Below are positions 41,159-49,907 of a stretch of 49,907 nucleotides of DNA, one piece after another (positions within the stretch are counted from its first letter, which is position 1; each line of letters begins with the position of its first letter). Location of the stretch: NCBI GenBank assembly GCA_030532515.1, contig JAUNKY010000014.1, positions 1 to 49,907 on the forward strand, in the 5' to 3' direction. A program made the position numbers and the translations under genes. The notes under the pieces are model-generated. The model was not told the DNA's origin, searched no databases, and saw only the letters and a program-made list of their open reading frames with translations. This DNA comes from Actinomycetaceae bacterium (lineage in GTDB: Bacteria > Actinomycetota > Actinomycetes > Actinomycetales > Actinomycetaceae).

Positions 41159-43314
41159 GCAAAAAGAACAAAGTAGAGGAAACCAGCAAACTTGAGCTTC
41201 CTCAGCGCACCGAAGGTGTGCCAGTTCTGGAAGTAACTGACCTGAAGGTTACGTTCCCCTCTGAAGATGGCAAGGTCCACGCAGTTCGTGGCGTTAACTT
41301 TACAGTTAATGCCGGTGAAGTTCTGGGCATTGTAGGTGAATCCGGTTCTGGTAAGTCTGTTACCTCTATGGCCGTTATGGGTCTGCTGGATCAGTCTGCT
41401 TCTGTATCAGGCTCTGTGAAACTACACGGCGTTGAACTTCTGGATAAAGACGATAACTGGATGTCCAATGTACGTGGTATCAAACTGTCTATGGTTTTCC
41501 AGGATCCTTTGTCTGCATTAACTCCGGTTTACACTGTCGGTGACCAGATTGTTGAAGCTCTGCAGATCCACCAGGATATGTCTAAGGAAGCTGCCTACAA
41601 GCGGGCAGTTGAGTTACTTGGTGTGGTAGGTATTCCTAACCCTGAGATCCGTATTAAAGCGTTCCCGCACGAGTTCTCTGGTGGTATGCGCCAACGCGCG
41701 ATGATTGCAATGGCAATTGCGAATGACCCGGACTTGATTATCGCCGATGAGCCAACTACGGCTCTGGATGTGACTATTCAGGCACAGATTCTGGAAGTTT
41801 TAAAGACGGCTCAGCGTGAAACCGGCGCTGCGGTAATCATGATTACCCACGACCTGGGGGTAGTTGCCGGCATGGCGGACCGCGTTGCAGTTATGTACGC
41901 AGGTCGTTGTGTGGAATCTGGTCCAGTCGATGACATCTTCTACCGTTCAACGATGCCTTACACCATTGGGTTGTTGGGCTCGTTGCCTCGTCCAGATATG
42001 TCTTCCAATGAAGCTTTGGCACCAGTTGAAGGTAACCCGCCTTCGATGTTAAAGAAGCCAACTGGCTGTCCGTTTGCACCTCGCTGTCCGTTGGCAGTTG
42101 ACACCTGTTTGGACGGTGAGCCAGCTTTGGTACTGTCTCCAGAAGTAATTTCTAACGGAGACGCTACCCGTGTTGAAGATGAACATCGCGTAGCTTGTAA
42201 GCGAGCTGCAGAGATCGTTTCCAAACAGATGACCTATAAGGACATCTATCCTATTCCTGAGTTGATCTCTGAATCTACTTTGGATGCGGATCGTCTCAAG
42301 CGCGAAGAAGTTTTGCGTGTTGAAGGTTTGAAGAAGTACTTCCCTTTGATGAAGGGGGCTGTGTTCAAGCGACGCGTGGGTACCGTTCATGCGGTTGACG
42401 GTATTTCCTTGGATATTCGCGCCGGCGAAACCCTGGCGTTGGTAGGTGAATCAGGTTGTGGTAAAACCACGACTTTGCTTGAGATCCTTGACTTAAAGGA
42501 TCCCGAGGGCGGCAATATTGTCGTTCTGGGGAAAGATACTGCCACAATGAAACGCGCGGACCGAAAGGAAATCCGTCAGGATCTGCAAGTTGTTTTCCAG
42601 GACCCAATGGCGTCCTTGGATCCGCGTCTGCCAATCTTCGATATTATTGCTGAGCCTTTGAAGTATAACGGCTACAACAAAGAGTACATCGCCGGTCGGG
42701 TTACTGAGTTGATTAAGCTGGTTGGGTTGGAACCTTCTCACTTGAACCGGTACCCACGACACTTCTCTGGTGGGCAGCGTCAACGTATCGGTATTGCCCG
42801 TGCTTTAGCTCTGCAACCTAAGCTGCTGGTTTTGGACGAACCAGTATCTGCACTGGATGTTTCTATTCAAGCTGGTGTGATTAACTTGCTTGAAGAACTA
42901 CGTGCGAAGTTGGGTCTGTCTTACCTGTTTGTCGCTCACGACCTGTCTGTGGTTCGCCACATTGCAGACCGGGTTGCAGTTATGTACTTGGGTAGGATCG
43001 TAGAAATTGGCGATGTTGAGGAAGTTTTCGACCGTCCTCGCCACCCGTACACGCAGGCATTGCTTTCTGCGATTCCAATTCCTGACCCAGCGAAGGAACG
43101 TACTCGTGAACGCATCATTTTGCAAGGTGATTTGCCTTCACCTGCTAACCCTCCAACAGGTTGTCGCTTCCGCACTCGTTGCCAGAAGTTCTTGACACTT
43201 TCCGGTGAACAACAGGCACTGTGTTTGGAAACTATGCCAGACTTGCGTGATGTTGCTGTTGATCTGGACTCTAAGAATGCATGTCATTACCCAGAAGTTG
43301 TGACTGTGTTCTAA
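41155..43314 (+). CDS. oppDF: Fused OppD-OppF ABC ATPase
   Basis: Energises the peptide importer. The 719 aa join two nucleotide-binding domains usually encoded by oppD and oppF. Domain 1: Walker A GESGSGKSV at 61-69, signature FSGGMRQRAMIA, Walker B DLIIADEPTTALDV. Domain 2: Walker A GESGCGKTT at 431-439, signature FSGGQRQRIGIA, Walker B LLVLDEPVSALDVS. After each domain comes the oligopeptide/dipeptide transporter C-terminal segment with conserved Cys residues (PTGCPFAPRCPLAVDTC; PTGCRFRTRCQ). Both sites look catalytically intact. Confidence 0.94.
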   Translation: MSKKNKVEETSKLELPQRTEGVPVLEVTDLKVTFPSEDGKVHAVRGVNFTVNAGEVLGIVGESGSGKSVTSMAVMGLLDQSASVSGSVKLHGVELLDKDDNWMSNVRGIKLSMVFQDPLSALTPVYTVGDQIVEALQIHQDMSKEAAYKRAVELLGVVGIPNPEIRIKAFPHEFSGGMRQRAMIAMAIANDPDLIIADEPTTALDVTIQAQILEVLKTAQRETGAAVIMITHDLGVVAGMADRVAVMYAGRCVESGPVDDIFYRSTMPYTIGLLGSLPRPDMSSNEALAPVEGNPPSMLKKPTGCPFAPRCPLAVDTCLDGEPALVLSPEVISNGDATRVEDEHRVACKRAAEIVSKQMTYKDIYPIPELISESTLDADRLKREEVLRVEGLKKYFPLMKGAVFKRRVGTVHAVDGISLDIRAGETLALVGESGCGKTTTLLEILDLKDPEGGNIVVLGKDTATMKRADRKEIRQDLQVVFQDPMASLDPRLPIFDIIAEPLKYNGYNKEYIAGRVTELIKLVGLEPSHLNRYPRHFSGGQRQRIGIARALALQPKLLVLDEPVSALDVSIQAGVINLLEELRAKLGLSYLFVAHDLSVVRHIADRVAVMYLGRIVEIGDVEEVFDRPRHPYTQALLSAIPIPDPAKERTRERIILQGDLPSPANPPTGCRFRTRCQKFLTLSGEQQALCLETMPDLRDVAVDLDSKNACHYPEVVTVF

Positions 43315-43321
43315 ACATAGT

Positions 43322-43360
43322 AAGTTAATGCCCCGCTCAAAAGAGTGGGGCCTTAACTTT
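43322..43360 (+). terminator. Terminator after oppDF
   Basis: AAGTTAATGCCCCGCTC and GAGTGGGGCCTTAACTT form a long imperfect stem with loop AAAA. A partial terminator would leave the oppA genes on separate transcripts. Confidence 0.75.
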
Positions 43361-43742
43361 GCCTTGCGTGGCCGGCTCAGAAGATGGCTAACGCCTATGA
43401 AAGGTTTAGTGTTTGCAGATAGCTTCAGTGCTAACTCCGTAAAGTTAAGTACTGCCTAACGCTACCAAAAGATTGAAGCTTTCTTTACTGTTCTTAGGAC
43501 TGTCGTAGATCCTTGCGTTAGGGCGGTTTAAATAGGCTAATATTCGTAATATGTTAGGGAAATGTTATAAATTCTCATTATTTGAGACCATTTATAAAGA
43601 TTAGATAAAACTGCTCAATATTTCCCTACTTTGATTTCGCTTTTACGTTTTCTTTACGCTAGAGTAGTATTCAACTTCGGAATACAACATAAATATAGTT
43701 AGCTTCCGGAATGACCTAAAAGATAACTACTAGGAGGAAAAC
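43361..43742. other. Intergenic region upstream of the first oppA
   Basis: About 380 bp, AT-rich in its second half, no gene. TAGAGT near 43662 could be a -10 box but no matched -35 is clear. The RBS TAGGAGG is just before 43743. Confidence 0.45.
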
Positions 43743-45419
43743 GTGCAGCGCTCAGCAAAGGCACTTGTAGCAGTTGCAGCAGTAGCAATGCTTGGATTGT
43801 CAGCATGTGGTGGCAACGTGGCAGAAGAAGCTGTTAACGCACCAAACCTGTCCGATATCAACCCTAAAGAACGTGATCAGATTGCGGACGGTGGCAACCT
43901 ACGTATTGGGATTGGATCTTTCCCAATCCAGTGGAATGAAATGCACACCAACGGCAACCACAACGATACGAAAAACATTCTAGGTTGGATGGGCGTTCAG
44001 AACTTCTACCTGGATGATGCGGCAGTAGCAACCCCTAACCCAAACTTCCTGGAATCAGCAACCGTTACTGAGCCAGGTGTAACCCCTCAGGTAGTCACTC
44101 TGAAGCTGAACCCTAAGGCTAAGTGGAACAACGGCAACCCAATTACCTGGGAAGACTACGCAGCTACCATAAGCGCATGTAACGGTACCAATGAAGCATA
44201 CGACTGTGCTGCCACCGACGGTTACGACCAGGTTGAAAAAGTTGAAAAGGGTGCCGACGAATTTGAAGTGAAAGTTACCTTCAAATCCACTTACCCAGAC
44301 TGGACAGCTTTGCTTTCTGGCGTTTCCAACAAGGAAGCCGTTTCCGATCCTAAAGTATTCGCCGATGCGCAGGCAGACGGTGTAAACCCTGAATGGCTAA
44401 CCGGCCCCTTCGCTTTGGATCGTGTAGACAAGGCAACACAGCGTGTTTACCTGAAGCGCAACCCAAACTGGTGGGGCGAAACCGCAAAGCTTGACACCGT
44501 CGAATTCCATGTATTAGAAGGCGACCTGCCAGCATCCGCATTCGGTAACAACGAAACCGACGTTGCGCGTACTCTGGTAACTGCAGACCAACTATCCAAG
44601 GCAAAGCAGCGTCCAGATCACCAGATCCGTAAGGCTGGCTCCCCACAGTGGCGCCACTTCACCTGGAACTCTCAGTCCGGCCTGTTGGCAGATCAGAAGC
44701 TCCGCCAGACCCTGGTTCGTGGCATCAACCGCGAAGCTATTGCTGAGTCCGACCTGGTAGGTCTGCCAGTTGAGCCAGCTAAACTGATGCTCGGTAACCA
44801 CTTCTTCATGCCCGGTCAGGAAGGCTACAAGGATAACTCCGCTGACTACAAGTACGATCCAGAACGTGCAGCTAAAGAACTGGACGAAATGGGTTGGAAG
44901 CTGGAAGACGGTAAGAAGTTCCGCACTAAGGACGGTCAAGAACTGAAGATCGAATACTTGATGATGAACGGCGTTGTTACTTCTGAAAATGAAGGTAAGC
45001 TACTACAAGCTGACATGGAAAAGATCGGCGTTAACGTAGTCTTCAAGAACGCAGCATCACAAGACTTCGGTAAGATTCTTGAAGAACGCGCGTTCGGCAT
45101 CATTGCCTTCACCTGGGTTGGTACCCCATACCCAATGAACAACATTGGTCAGATCTACGGTTGTAAGTCCGACTCCAACTTCTCCAACGTATGTAACGAA
45201 AAGATCGACGAACTACGCGCAAAGGCAGACGTTGAACTGGATAAGGCAAAGCGTATTGAATACGTGAACGAAGTAGACGCAGTTATCTGGGACGAAGTAA
45301 TGACCCTGCCACTGTACCGTCGTATGGAGTTCACCGCTGTGCCAGAATCTCTGGCTAACTACGGCGCATTCGGTAACCGCTCCATCGTCTACGAAAACGT
45401 TGGTTACGTAAAGAAGTAA
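43743..45419 (+). CDS. oppA: Peptide-binding lipoprotein OppA, copy 1
   Basis: Extracytoplasmic solute-binding protein (SBP family 5) that delivers peptides to OppBC. The 558 aa start with a lipoprotein signal whose lipobox LSAC gives the lipidated Cys22. Family features: NPKAKWNNGNPITWEDY, AFGNNETDVARTLVTA, LRQTLVRGINREAI, KYDPERAAKELDEMGWKLEDGKKF. GTG 43743 follows AGGAGG. It is followed by its own terminator and a paralogue with very similar sequence, so the importer has two receptors. Confidence 0.94.
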   Translation: MQRSAKALVAVAAVAMLGLSACGGNVAEEAVNAPNLSDINPKERDQIADGGNLRIGIGSFPIQWNEMHTNGNHNDTKNILGWMGVQNFYLDDAAVATPNPNFLESATVTEPGVTPQVVTLKLNPKAKWNNGNPITWEDYAATISACNGTNEAYDCAATDGYDQVEKVEKGADEFEVKVTFKSTYPDWTALLSGVSNKEAVSDPKVFADAQADGVNPEWLTGPFALDRVDKATQRVYLKRNPNWWGETAKLDTVEFHVLEGDLPASAFGNNETDVARTLVTADQLSKAKQRPDHQIRKAGSPQWRHFTWNSQSGLLADQKLRQTLVRGINREAIAESDLVGLPVEPAKLMLGNHFFMPGQEGYKDNSADYKYDPERAAKELDEMGWKLEDGKKFRTKDGQELKIEYLMMNGVVTSENEGKLLQADMEKIGVNVVFKNAASQDFGKILEERAFGIIAFTWVGTPYPMNNIGQIYGCKSDSNFSNVCNEKIDELRAKADVELDKAKRIEYVNEVDAVIWDEVMTLPLYRRMEFTAVPESLANYGAFGNRSIVYENVGYVKK

Positions 45420-45449
45420 TCCTGGATTGACCAGATACTGAAATATAAT

Positions 45450-45488
45450 AAAGCACCCGCACAGGTTAAACTGTGCGGGTGCTTTGTC
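45450..45488 (+). terminator. Terminator after oppA copy 1
   Basis: Perfect 15-bp stem AAAGCACCCGCACAG / CTGTGCGGGTGCTTT with loop GTTAAA. Confidence 0.9.
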
Positions 45489-45762
45489 ATTCGAAATGCA
45501 ATACTTTACGAAGCAAAAAGTTAAAACCGCCGCCCTCGAAAAATATAAAAGAAAAATCACAAAACCTGGTGATTTCAAAAAGCAAAACCCAATGAACTCT
45601 AAATAAAAAGCAAAGTAGAGTTTCGATTCGATTAAGAAGAGTCCACATATAGAACTGCGCTCTCAGTTGAATAGCAAGTAGCGATAGGATAGAACAGACC
45701 TTAAGGTTAAGTTCCTCAGCTTTTCCTAAAGTGATTTTCAACAACCAAAACGGAGGAAAATA
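45489..45762. other. Intergenic region between the two oppA genes
   Basis: AT-rich and without a gene. Contains a family-A half copy CCGCCCTCGAAAAA at about 45531-45544 and probably the promoter of the second oppA; TTGAAT near 45668 and GATAGG/TAGGAT near 45685 are weak candidates. RBS CGGAGG before 45763. Confidence 0.45.
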
Positions 45763-47442
45763 GTGAAGCGTACTTCATACGCGCTGGTAGCCACACTGGC
45801 TGCCGCAACTCTTGGACTATCTGCTTGTGGCGGGGGTGCAGTATCTCAAAATGCAGTAACCGACGCTCCAGCACTTTCTGATATCAACCCTAAAGACCGC
45901 TCTGAACTTGCAGACGGCGGTAAACTACGCGTCGGCATTAACGATATGCCAACCCAGTGGAACCCTGCTCACGCATCTGGCTCTAACAACAGCCTTACGC
46001 AAATCCTGAACTTCACGGCTCCTAGAAACTTCATTCTGGATGAGTCAGCAGTTGCAAAACCAAACCCAAACTATTTGGTTTCGGCTGAAGTTACCCCCGC
46101 TGATGTAACTCCTCAGGTAGTTACCTTCAAGCTAAATCCTAAGGCTAAGTGGAATAATGGTAAGCCAATCACTTGGAAAGACTACGAAGCCACTGTTAAC
46201 GCTTGTAACGGCACAAATGAAGCATTTGACTGTGCATCTACTGACGGATTAAGCCTAATCGAAAAGGTTGAGAAGGGCGCCGACGAATTTGAAGTTAAGT
46301 TCACCTTCAAATCTACTTACCCAGACTGGGAGGCCGCACTTTCTAGCGTTAACAACGCAGAATCCGTAAGCGACCCTAAGGTATTTGCTGATGCGCAAGC
46401 AGATACGCTGAACGCTGATTGGCTAGCTGGACCATTCACTTTGGACCGCATTGATAAGACCACTCAGCGTGTTTACCTGAAGCGTAATCCAAACTGGTGG
46501 GGCGAAACCGCAAAGCTTGACACCGTCGAATTCCATGTTTTGGAAGGCGACTTGCTAGCTTCCGCATTCGGTAACTCTGAAACTGACGTTGCCAGCACCT
46601 TGGTAACTGCAGACCAGCTGGCAAAAGCTTCGCAGCGTCCAGATCACGTAATCCGCAAAGCTGGTTCCTCTCAGTGGCGTCACTTCACCTGGAACTCTAA
46701 GTCCGGTTTGCTTGCTGATAAGAAGCTCCGCCAGGCTTTGGTGCGTGGTATTAACCGTGAGGCTATTGCAGAATCTGACCTGGTAGGTCTGCCAGTTGAG
46801 CCAGCTAAGCTGATGCTGGGTAACCACTTCTTCTTGCCTGGTCAGGAAGGCTACAAGGATAACTCTGGTGATTACAAGTATGATCCAGAACGTGCAGCAA
46901 AAGAACTGGATGAACTGGGTTGGAAGCTGGAAGACGGTAAGAAGTTCCGTACTAAGGACGGTCAAGAACTGAAGATCGAGTACGCAATGATTACCGGTAT
47001 TGTTACTTCTGAAAATGAAGGTAAGCTGCTACAGGCTGATATGGAAAAGATCGGCGTGAATGTAGTCTTCAAGAACATTGCAAGCTCTGAATTCTCTAAC
47101 GTGCTGAAAGATCGTTCTTTCGGTGTGGTAGCTTTCACCTGGGTATCCACCGCTTACCCAATGAACAACATTGGTCAGATCTACGGCTGCAAGTCTTCCA
47201 ACAACTACTCTGGCGTATGTTCTGAAAAGATTGAAGAGCTACGTGCAAAGGCAGACGTTGAACTGGATAAGGCAAAGCGCATTGAATTCGCAAACGCCGC
47301 GGATAAAGAAATTTGGGATGAAGTTATGACTCTTCCAATTTACCGTCGTATGGAATTCACTGCTGTGCCAAATAACTTGGCTAACTACGGTGCCTTCGGC
47401 AACCGTTCAATGGTTCCTGAAAACGTTGGTTACATTAAGTAA
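45763..47442 (+). CDS. oppA: Peptide-binding lipoprotein OppA, copy 2
   Basis: Paralogue of the preceding gene, 559 aa, same domain plan: lipobox LSAC with Cys22, NPKAKWNNGKPITWKDY, LVRGINREAIAESDLVGLPVEPAKLMLGNHF. GTG 45763 follows CGGAGG. Divergence from copy 1 is concentrated in the first third and in scattered pocket regions, while the centre (for example 46482-46532) is identical at the DNA level for about 50 bases. This points to a tandem duplication with different ligand preference and some gene conversion. Confidence 0.93.
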   Translation: MKRTSYALVATLAAATLGLSACGGGAVSQNAVTDAPALSDINPKDRSELADGGKLRVGINDMPTQWNPAHASGSNNSLTQILNFTAPRNFILDESAVAKPNPNYLVSAEVTPADVTPQVVTFKLNPKAKWNNGKPITWKDYEATVNACNGTNEAFDCASTDGLSLIEKVEKGADEFEVKFTFKSTYPDWEAALSSVNNAESVSDPKVFADAQADTLNADWLAGPFTLDRIDKTTQRVYLKRNPNWWGETAKLDTVEFHVLEGDLLASAFGNSETDVASTLVTADQLAKASQRPDHVIRKAGSSQWRHFTWNSKSGLLADKKLRQALVRGINREAIAESDLVGLPVEPAKLMLGNHFFLPGQEGYKDNSGDYKYDPERAAKELDELGWKLEDGKKFRTKDGQELKIEYAMITGIVTSENEGKLLQADMEKIGVNVVFKNIASSEFSNVLKDRSFGVVAFTWVSTAYPMNNIGQIYGCKSSNNYSGVCSEKIEELRAKADVELDKAKRIEFANAADKEIWDEVMTLPIYRRMEFTAVPNNLANYGAFGNRSMVPENVGYIK

Positions 47443-47459
47443 CCTAAAGTAAACAGGTA

Positions 47460-47504
47460 AACGAAAGTCCTGCAAAAGATAGCTTCTTTTGCAGGACTTT
47501 CGTT
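47460..47504 (+). terminator. Terminator after oppA copy 2
   Basis: Perfect 19-bp stem AACGAAAGTCCTGCAAAAG / CTTTTGCAGGACTTTCGTT with loop ATAGCTT. Confidence 0.9.
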
Positions 47505-47799
47505 ATATGCGATTAGCTCAGTCAAGAATAACGCGAAGGTTCTGGTCATAAGAGCGTTGAAACCGCTCTGTTTTCCAAGAAGAGTGTCGAATGCGTACGT
47601 TGGCTTATTTAAGGAAATGACTGCCTCAGAGGTAGTTCAAGTGAAGCAGTTATTATATAGGATTTAGTGTTCGTGAAGTTCTGGGACTAAAATCTATCTG
47701 CATATTCTCAAGTAGAAAAAATAGCTGACGATAGTTGTCGTCGGTTGGGTTGGAAATATAACCCAAATAAAATAGATATAAAGAAAAGAGCATGAGAAA
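47505..47799. other. Intergenic region upstream of the LPXTG protein gene
   Basis: No gene. Contains the hairpin TTGGGTT / AACCCAA (47745-47751, 47760-47766) close to the start codon and a three-codon open frame ATGAGAAAATGA at 47792-47803 whose stop overlaps the start at 47800. RBS is weak (GAAAAGAG). Confidence 0.45.
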
Positions 47800-49095
47800 A
47801 TGAAGACTCGCTTCATGAAGGCTACTGCGATTGCCGGCATGCTGGCTCTTGCCGCAAGCCCAGCTATTGCGAATGAAGCTAATCCGGTACCTGAACCAGC
47901 TCCCGGCAACGGAAACGGGGTAGCTGCAGATCAAGTGGCTCCGAAGCCACTTGCAGTAGTTCCTTTTAACGCCACTTCCGTAGGTCCCCAGGGTGAGCGG
48001 CAGTCTGGCACCCCCCTTATCAAACGGGAAGGGAAGACTATCTCTCCTTCTGCCGAGCACCCAGCAACCTTTGTTTCCCCATCTGGAGAAGATATTCCTG
48101 ATAGAAAGATTCCGGCAAACAAAGGTGGGGAAGTCGTCGGAACCTACACTTTAGTTCCAGAAACCGGACAAGTTTTCTTTGACCCAACTCCTAATTTCGT
48201 GGGTACAGCCGATCCTGTAAGCGTGAAGTTACGCGACGAATTTAATCAATCCGCAATTGCCACATACACGCCAACCGTGGTGGCAACTCGTCTTGAAGTA
48301 CAAAACGCTACTTCGGAAGGTGCCCCAGGGCAGCCACAGACTGGAAAGCCAACTTTCTCTTTCAACGGTCAGGCTGTTGAGCCAAGCGCAGCGCGCCCAG
48401 CAGCTCTTTTAGATGAAAAGAACGAACCTAAAGAAGATACTCAGATTCCGGCCACTAAGAACGGTAAAGCGATTGGTACGTACACTATTGTTCCTGCAAC
48501 TGGCGTAGTTACTTTCCAGCCAAATGCCGACTTTGTGGGCGTTGCTGATCCAGCTAAAGTTCTGCTTCTAGATGAAGAAAACCGTTTCGGTATCGGCTTG
48601 TACACGCCTACTGTTCGTGGCAAGGTACAGGAACCAGAAGTAGATATGCAACCGGGTGATGATGTTCCGAAGCAGCCTGAGGTTGATCCGATGAAGCCTG
48701 ATGTTCCGAAGGCTCCTGAGGCTGGTGCTCCTGGTGATGTTCCGAAGCAGCCTGAGGTTGATCCGATGAAGCCTGGTGGTGATGCTCCGAAGGCTCCGGA
48801 AGTGAAGCCTGATGTTCCGAAGGCTCCTGAGGCTGGTGCTCCTGGTGATGTTCCGAAGCAGCCTGAAGTTGATCCCATGAAGCCTGGTGGTGATGCTCCG
48901 AAGGCTCCGGAGATGAAACCAGAAATGAAACCTGACGCTCCTAAGGCTCCTAAGGCTCCAGAAAAGAAGCCTGAAGCTAAGGCAGAACTACCAAAAACTG
49001 GTACTGGTGAACTGCTAGCGTTAAGTGGTTTCGCCGGGCTACTTGCGCTGATCGGAACTGCTGCAGTTTCCTTGGGGCGTCGCTTCCGAAACTGA
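47800..49095 (+). CDS. LPXTG-anchored surface protein with CshA-like domains and Pro-rich stalk
   Basis: Sortase substrate of 431 aa, displayed on the cell wall. A signal peptide is cleaved after about Ala24 (SPAIA). Two similar domains follow (about 50-165 and 166-270), each with the CshA-fibril-type ending: VGTYTLVPETGQVFFDPTPNFVGTADP and IGTYTIVPATGVVTFQPNADFVGVADP, then TYTPTV or LYTPTV. Residues about 285-390 are a Pro/Lys/Glu-rich stalk with a 37-residue repeat (PKQPEVDPMKPGGDAPKAP). The sorting signal is LPKTG at 397-401, a hydrophobic helix and the tail RRFRN. Probably an adhesin or wall-spanning fibril; ligand unknown. Confidence 0.92.
   Translation: MKTRFMKATAIAGMLALAASPAIANEANPVPEPAPGNGNGVAADQVAPKPLAVVPFNATSVGPQGERQSGTPLIKREGKTISPSAEHPATFVSPSGEDIPDRKIPANKGGEVVGTYTLVPETGQVFFDPTPNFVGTADPVSVKLRDEFNQSAIATYTPTVVATRLEVQNATSEGAPGQPQTGKPTFSFNGQAVEPSAARPAALLDEKNEPKEDTQIPATKNGKAIGTYTIVPATGVVTFQPNADFVGVADPAKVLLLDEENRFGIGLYTPTVRGKVQEPEVDMQPGDDVPKQPEVDPMKPDVPKAPEAGAPGDVPKQPEVDPMKPGGDAPKAPEVKPDVPKAPEAGAPGDVPKQPEVDPMKPGGDAPKAPEMKPEMKPDAPKAPKAPEKKPEAKAELPKTGTGELLALSGFAGLLALIGTAAVSLGRRFRN
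48659..48912 (+). repeat. 111-bp in-frame repeats encoding the stalk
   Basis: GATGTTCCGAAGCAGCCTGA begins three units (near 48660, 48738, 48849). The first lacks an internal 12-residue block, showing that copy number and composition change by recombination. Confidence 0.8.
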
Positions 49096-49172
49096 AATAT
49101 AGCTACGCTTGCAAAGTAAACTTTCAAAGCTGTTTTACTTATAAAAGCACGGGATAATCCCGAGGGTAAAAA

Positions 49173-49206
49173 GGGGCGAGTTGCAAAGTCAGCTCGCCCC
49201 TTTTTT
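49173..49206 (+). terminator. Terminator of the LPXTG gene
   Basis: GGGGCGAG (49173-49180) pairs with CTCGCCCC (49193-49200), followed by six T. A family-A half copy TCCCGAGGG is at 49158-49166. Confidence 0.88.
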
Positions 49207-49907
49207 ACTACCTATAACGGTTCCTATAAGCTACGAACTGGATACCCCTTTGAGGATAGAATAACAATACGAGATTAAGAATTTAGCGCCATGTTCCAAA
49301 ATTTGTGTATGTTTATCGGTTTAGTGTCAGCGTGTGTCAATAAACTGGCGTGTCGTGGTTGGTTAAGAGGTTATTTTCGTGGGTTAAGTGCCTATAAGTG
49401 GGGCTTTGTCATTGGAAACTATTGTGTAGCTTGCGCGGGAGCGTAGTTTTAGCGTCCCTCGCTACCTTTAACGGGTTTAAACGCCTAAAATTGCGTGTTT
49501 TGGGGGTTTTAGCTAGCGCGCGAGGGAAACAAGGTGGTGGTGCGCTATTTATAACCCTAATGACCGCCTGTTGTTGGAGCAGGCGCGGGGGTTGGAGGTG
49601 GTGGCGCGCTACTTATAACCCAATGACCTTCAATATGGTCAGGTACGGGGCTAAAAGGTGGGGCTAATAAAACCGGAGGGAGCTAATAAAACCGGGGGAG
49701 TTAATAAGAACCGGGTTAAGTTAATAAAAGCGTGTTTATGGACTTAACCTTGGGTTTTATGGGCGTCGTTTGGAGATTCGTTTATGTATCGTAGGTGGTG
49801 GGTGGGGGAGTTTAAGTGCTTAAGTTCTTGGGGTTTGAAACTGTTGAATGTAGTGGGTGAAGTAGATGGTCCTGGTTGTTTCTGGCTTCAGGGATGACTG
49901 AACGTGG
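49207..49907. other. Non-coding, repeat-rich right end of the window
   Basis: About 700 bp without a credible gene. A 33-35 bp repeat GGTGGTGGYGCGCTAYTTATAACCC..AATGACC occurs at 49533-49565 and 49594-49628, each followed by or overlapping a small hairpin. Four degenerate units of about 19 bp (GCTAATAAAACCGG) run in tandem from 49663 to 49732. The rest is T/G-rich and unexplained. Confidence 0.6.

Noticed and set aside
49398-49667. 89 aa plus-strand frame
   Set aside because: Trp/Arg/Cys-rich composition, no RBS, and it runs through the repeat units.
49663-49732. CRISPR-like array at the right edge
   Set aside because: The units of about 19 bp are contiguous without spacers.

Overview
The window looks like chromosome from a mid-GC actinobacterium, most likely Actinomycetaceae. 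This rests on the conserved actinobacterial run eno, DivIC/FtsB, DUF501, Ppx/GppA, on frequent GTG/TTG starts and candidate leaderless genes, an LPXTG surface protein with CshA-like repeats, and an NhaA/AI-2E/RmuC/YchF gene set. I cannot fix the genus from sequence alone.

Host part 1 (1-25446) holds housekeeping genes: pth, mfd, a SurA-like lipoprotein, eno, a fused asparagine synthetase / F420-0:gamma-glutamyl-ligase-like protein (901 aa) placed between eno and the septum protein gene, DUF501, ppx, nhaA (minus), a tRNA with anticodon UAA, a Bax-inhibitor-1 protein, FKBP, msrA (minus), an AI-2E transporter, greA (minus), uppS, a PfkB kinase, xseB/xseA (minus), ispH, rmuC (minus) and ychF. The gaps carry three families of short palindromic repeats.

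The mobile element (about 25441-36588, 11.1 kb, visibly higher GC) is an integrative mobilizable element inserted in the last codons of ychF. The host YchF tail is replaced by an element-encoded tail. The original final codons (VEF-KFNV-stop in frame) survive at 36583-36603, at the far end. Left to right the element has a large serine integrase, an array of GGTGTAC iterons, an ArdA antirestriction protein, a BcgI-like two-gene restriction-modification system (nuclease-methylase A subunit and a two-TRD specificity subunit) with a small XRE regulator, then on the minus strand a MobV-like relaxase, a dense hairpin array that may be oriT, a small coiled-coil protein, a P4/D5-type primase-helicase and an excisionase-like HTH protein. 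These suit the full cycle: integrase and excisionase for movement, primase and iterons for replication, relaxase for transfer in trans, ArdA against host restriction, and the R-M system for retention or exclusion.

Host part 2 (36589-49907) holds an unassigned 174 aa protein, an orphan trpB behind a textbook trp attenuator (leader peptide with tandem Trp codons, apparently leaderless), an oligopeptide ABC transporter (oppB, oppC, a fused OppD-OppF ATPase, two tandem paralogous binding lipoproteins) and an LPXTG-anchored surface protein with a proline-rich repeat stalk. The last 800 bases are non-coding and repeat-rich.

Most noteworthy: the ychF insertion with its rewritten C-terminus, the BcgI-like system with duplicated TRDs and a (CA)7 tract between them, the trpB attenuator, the AsnB fusion, and the iteron and hairpin arrays of the element.
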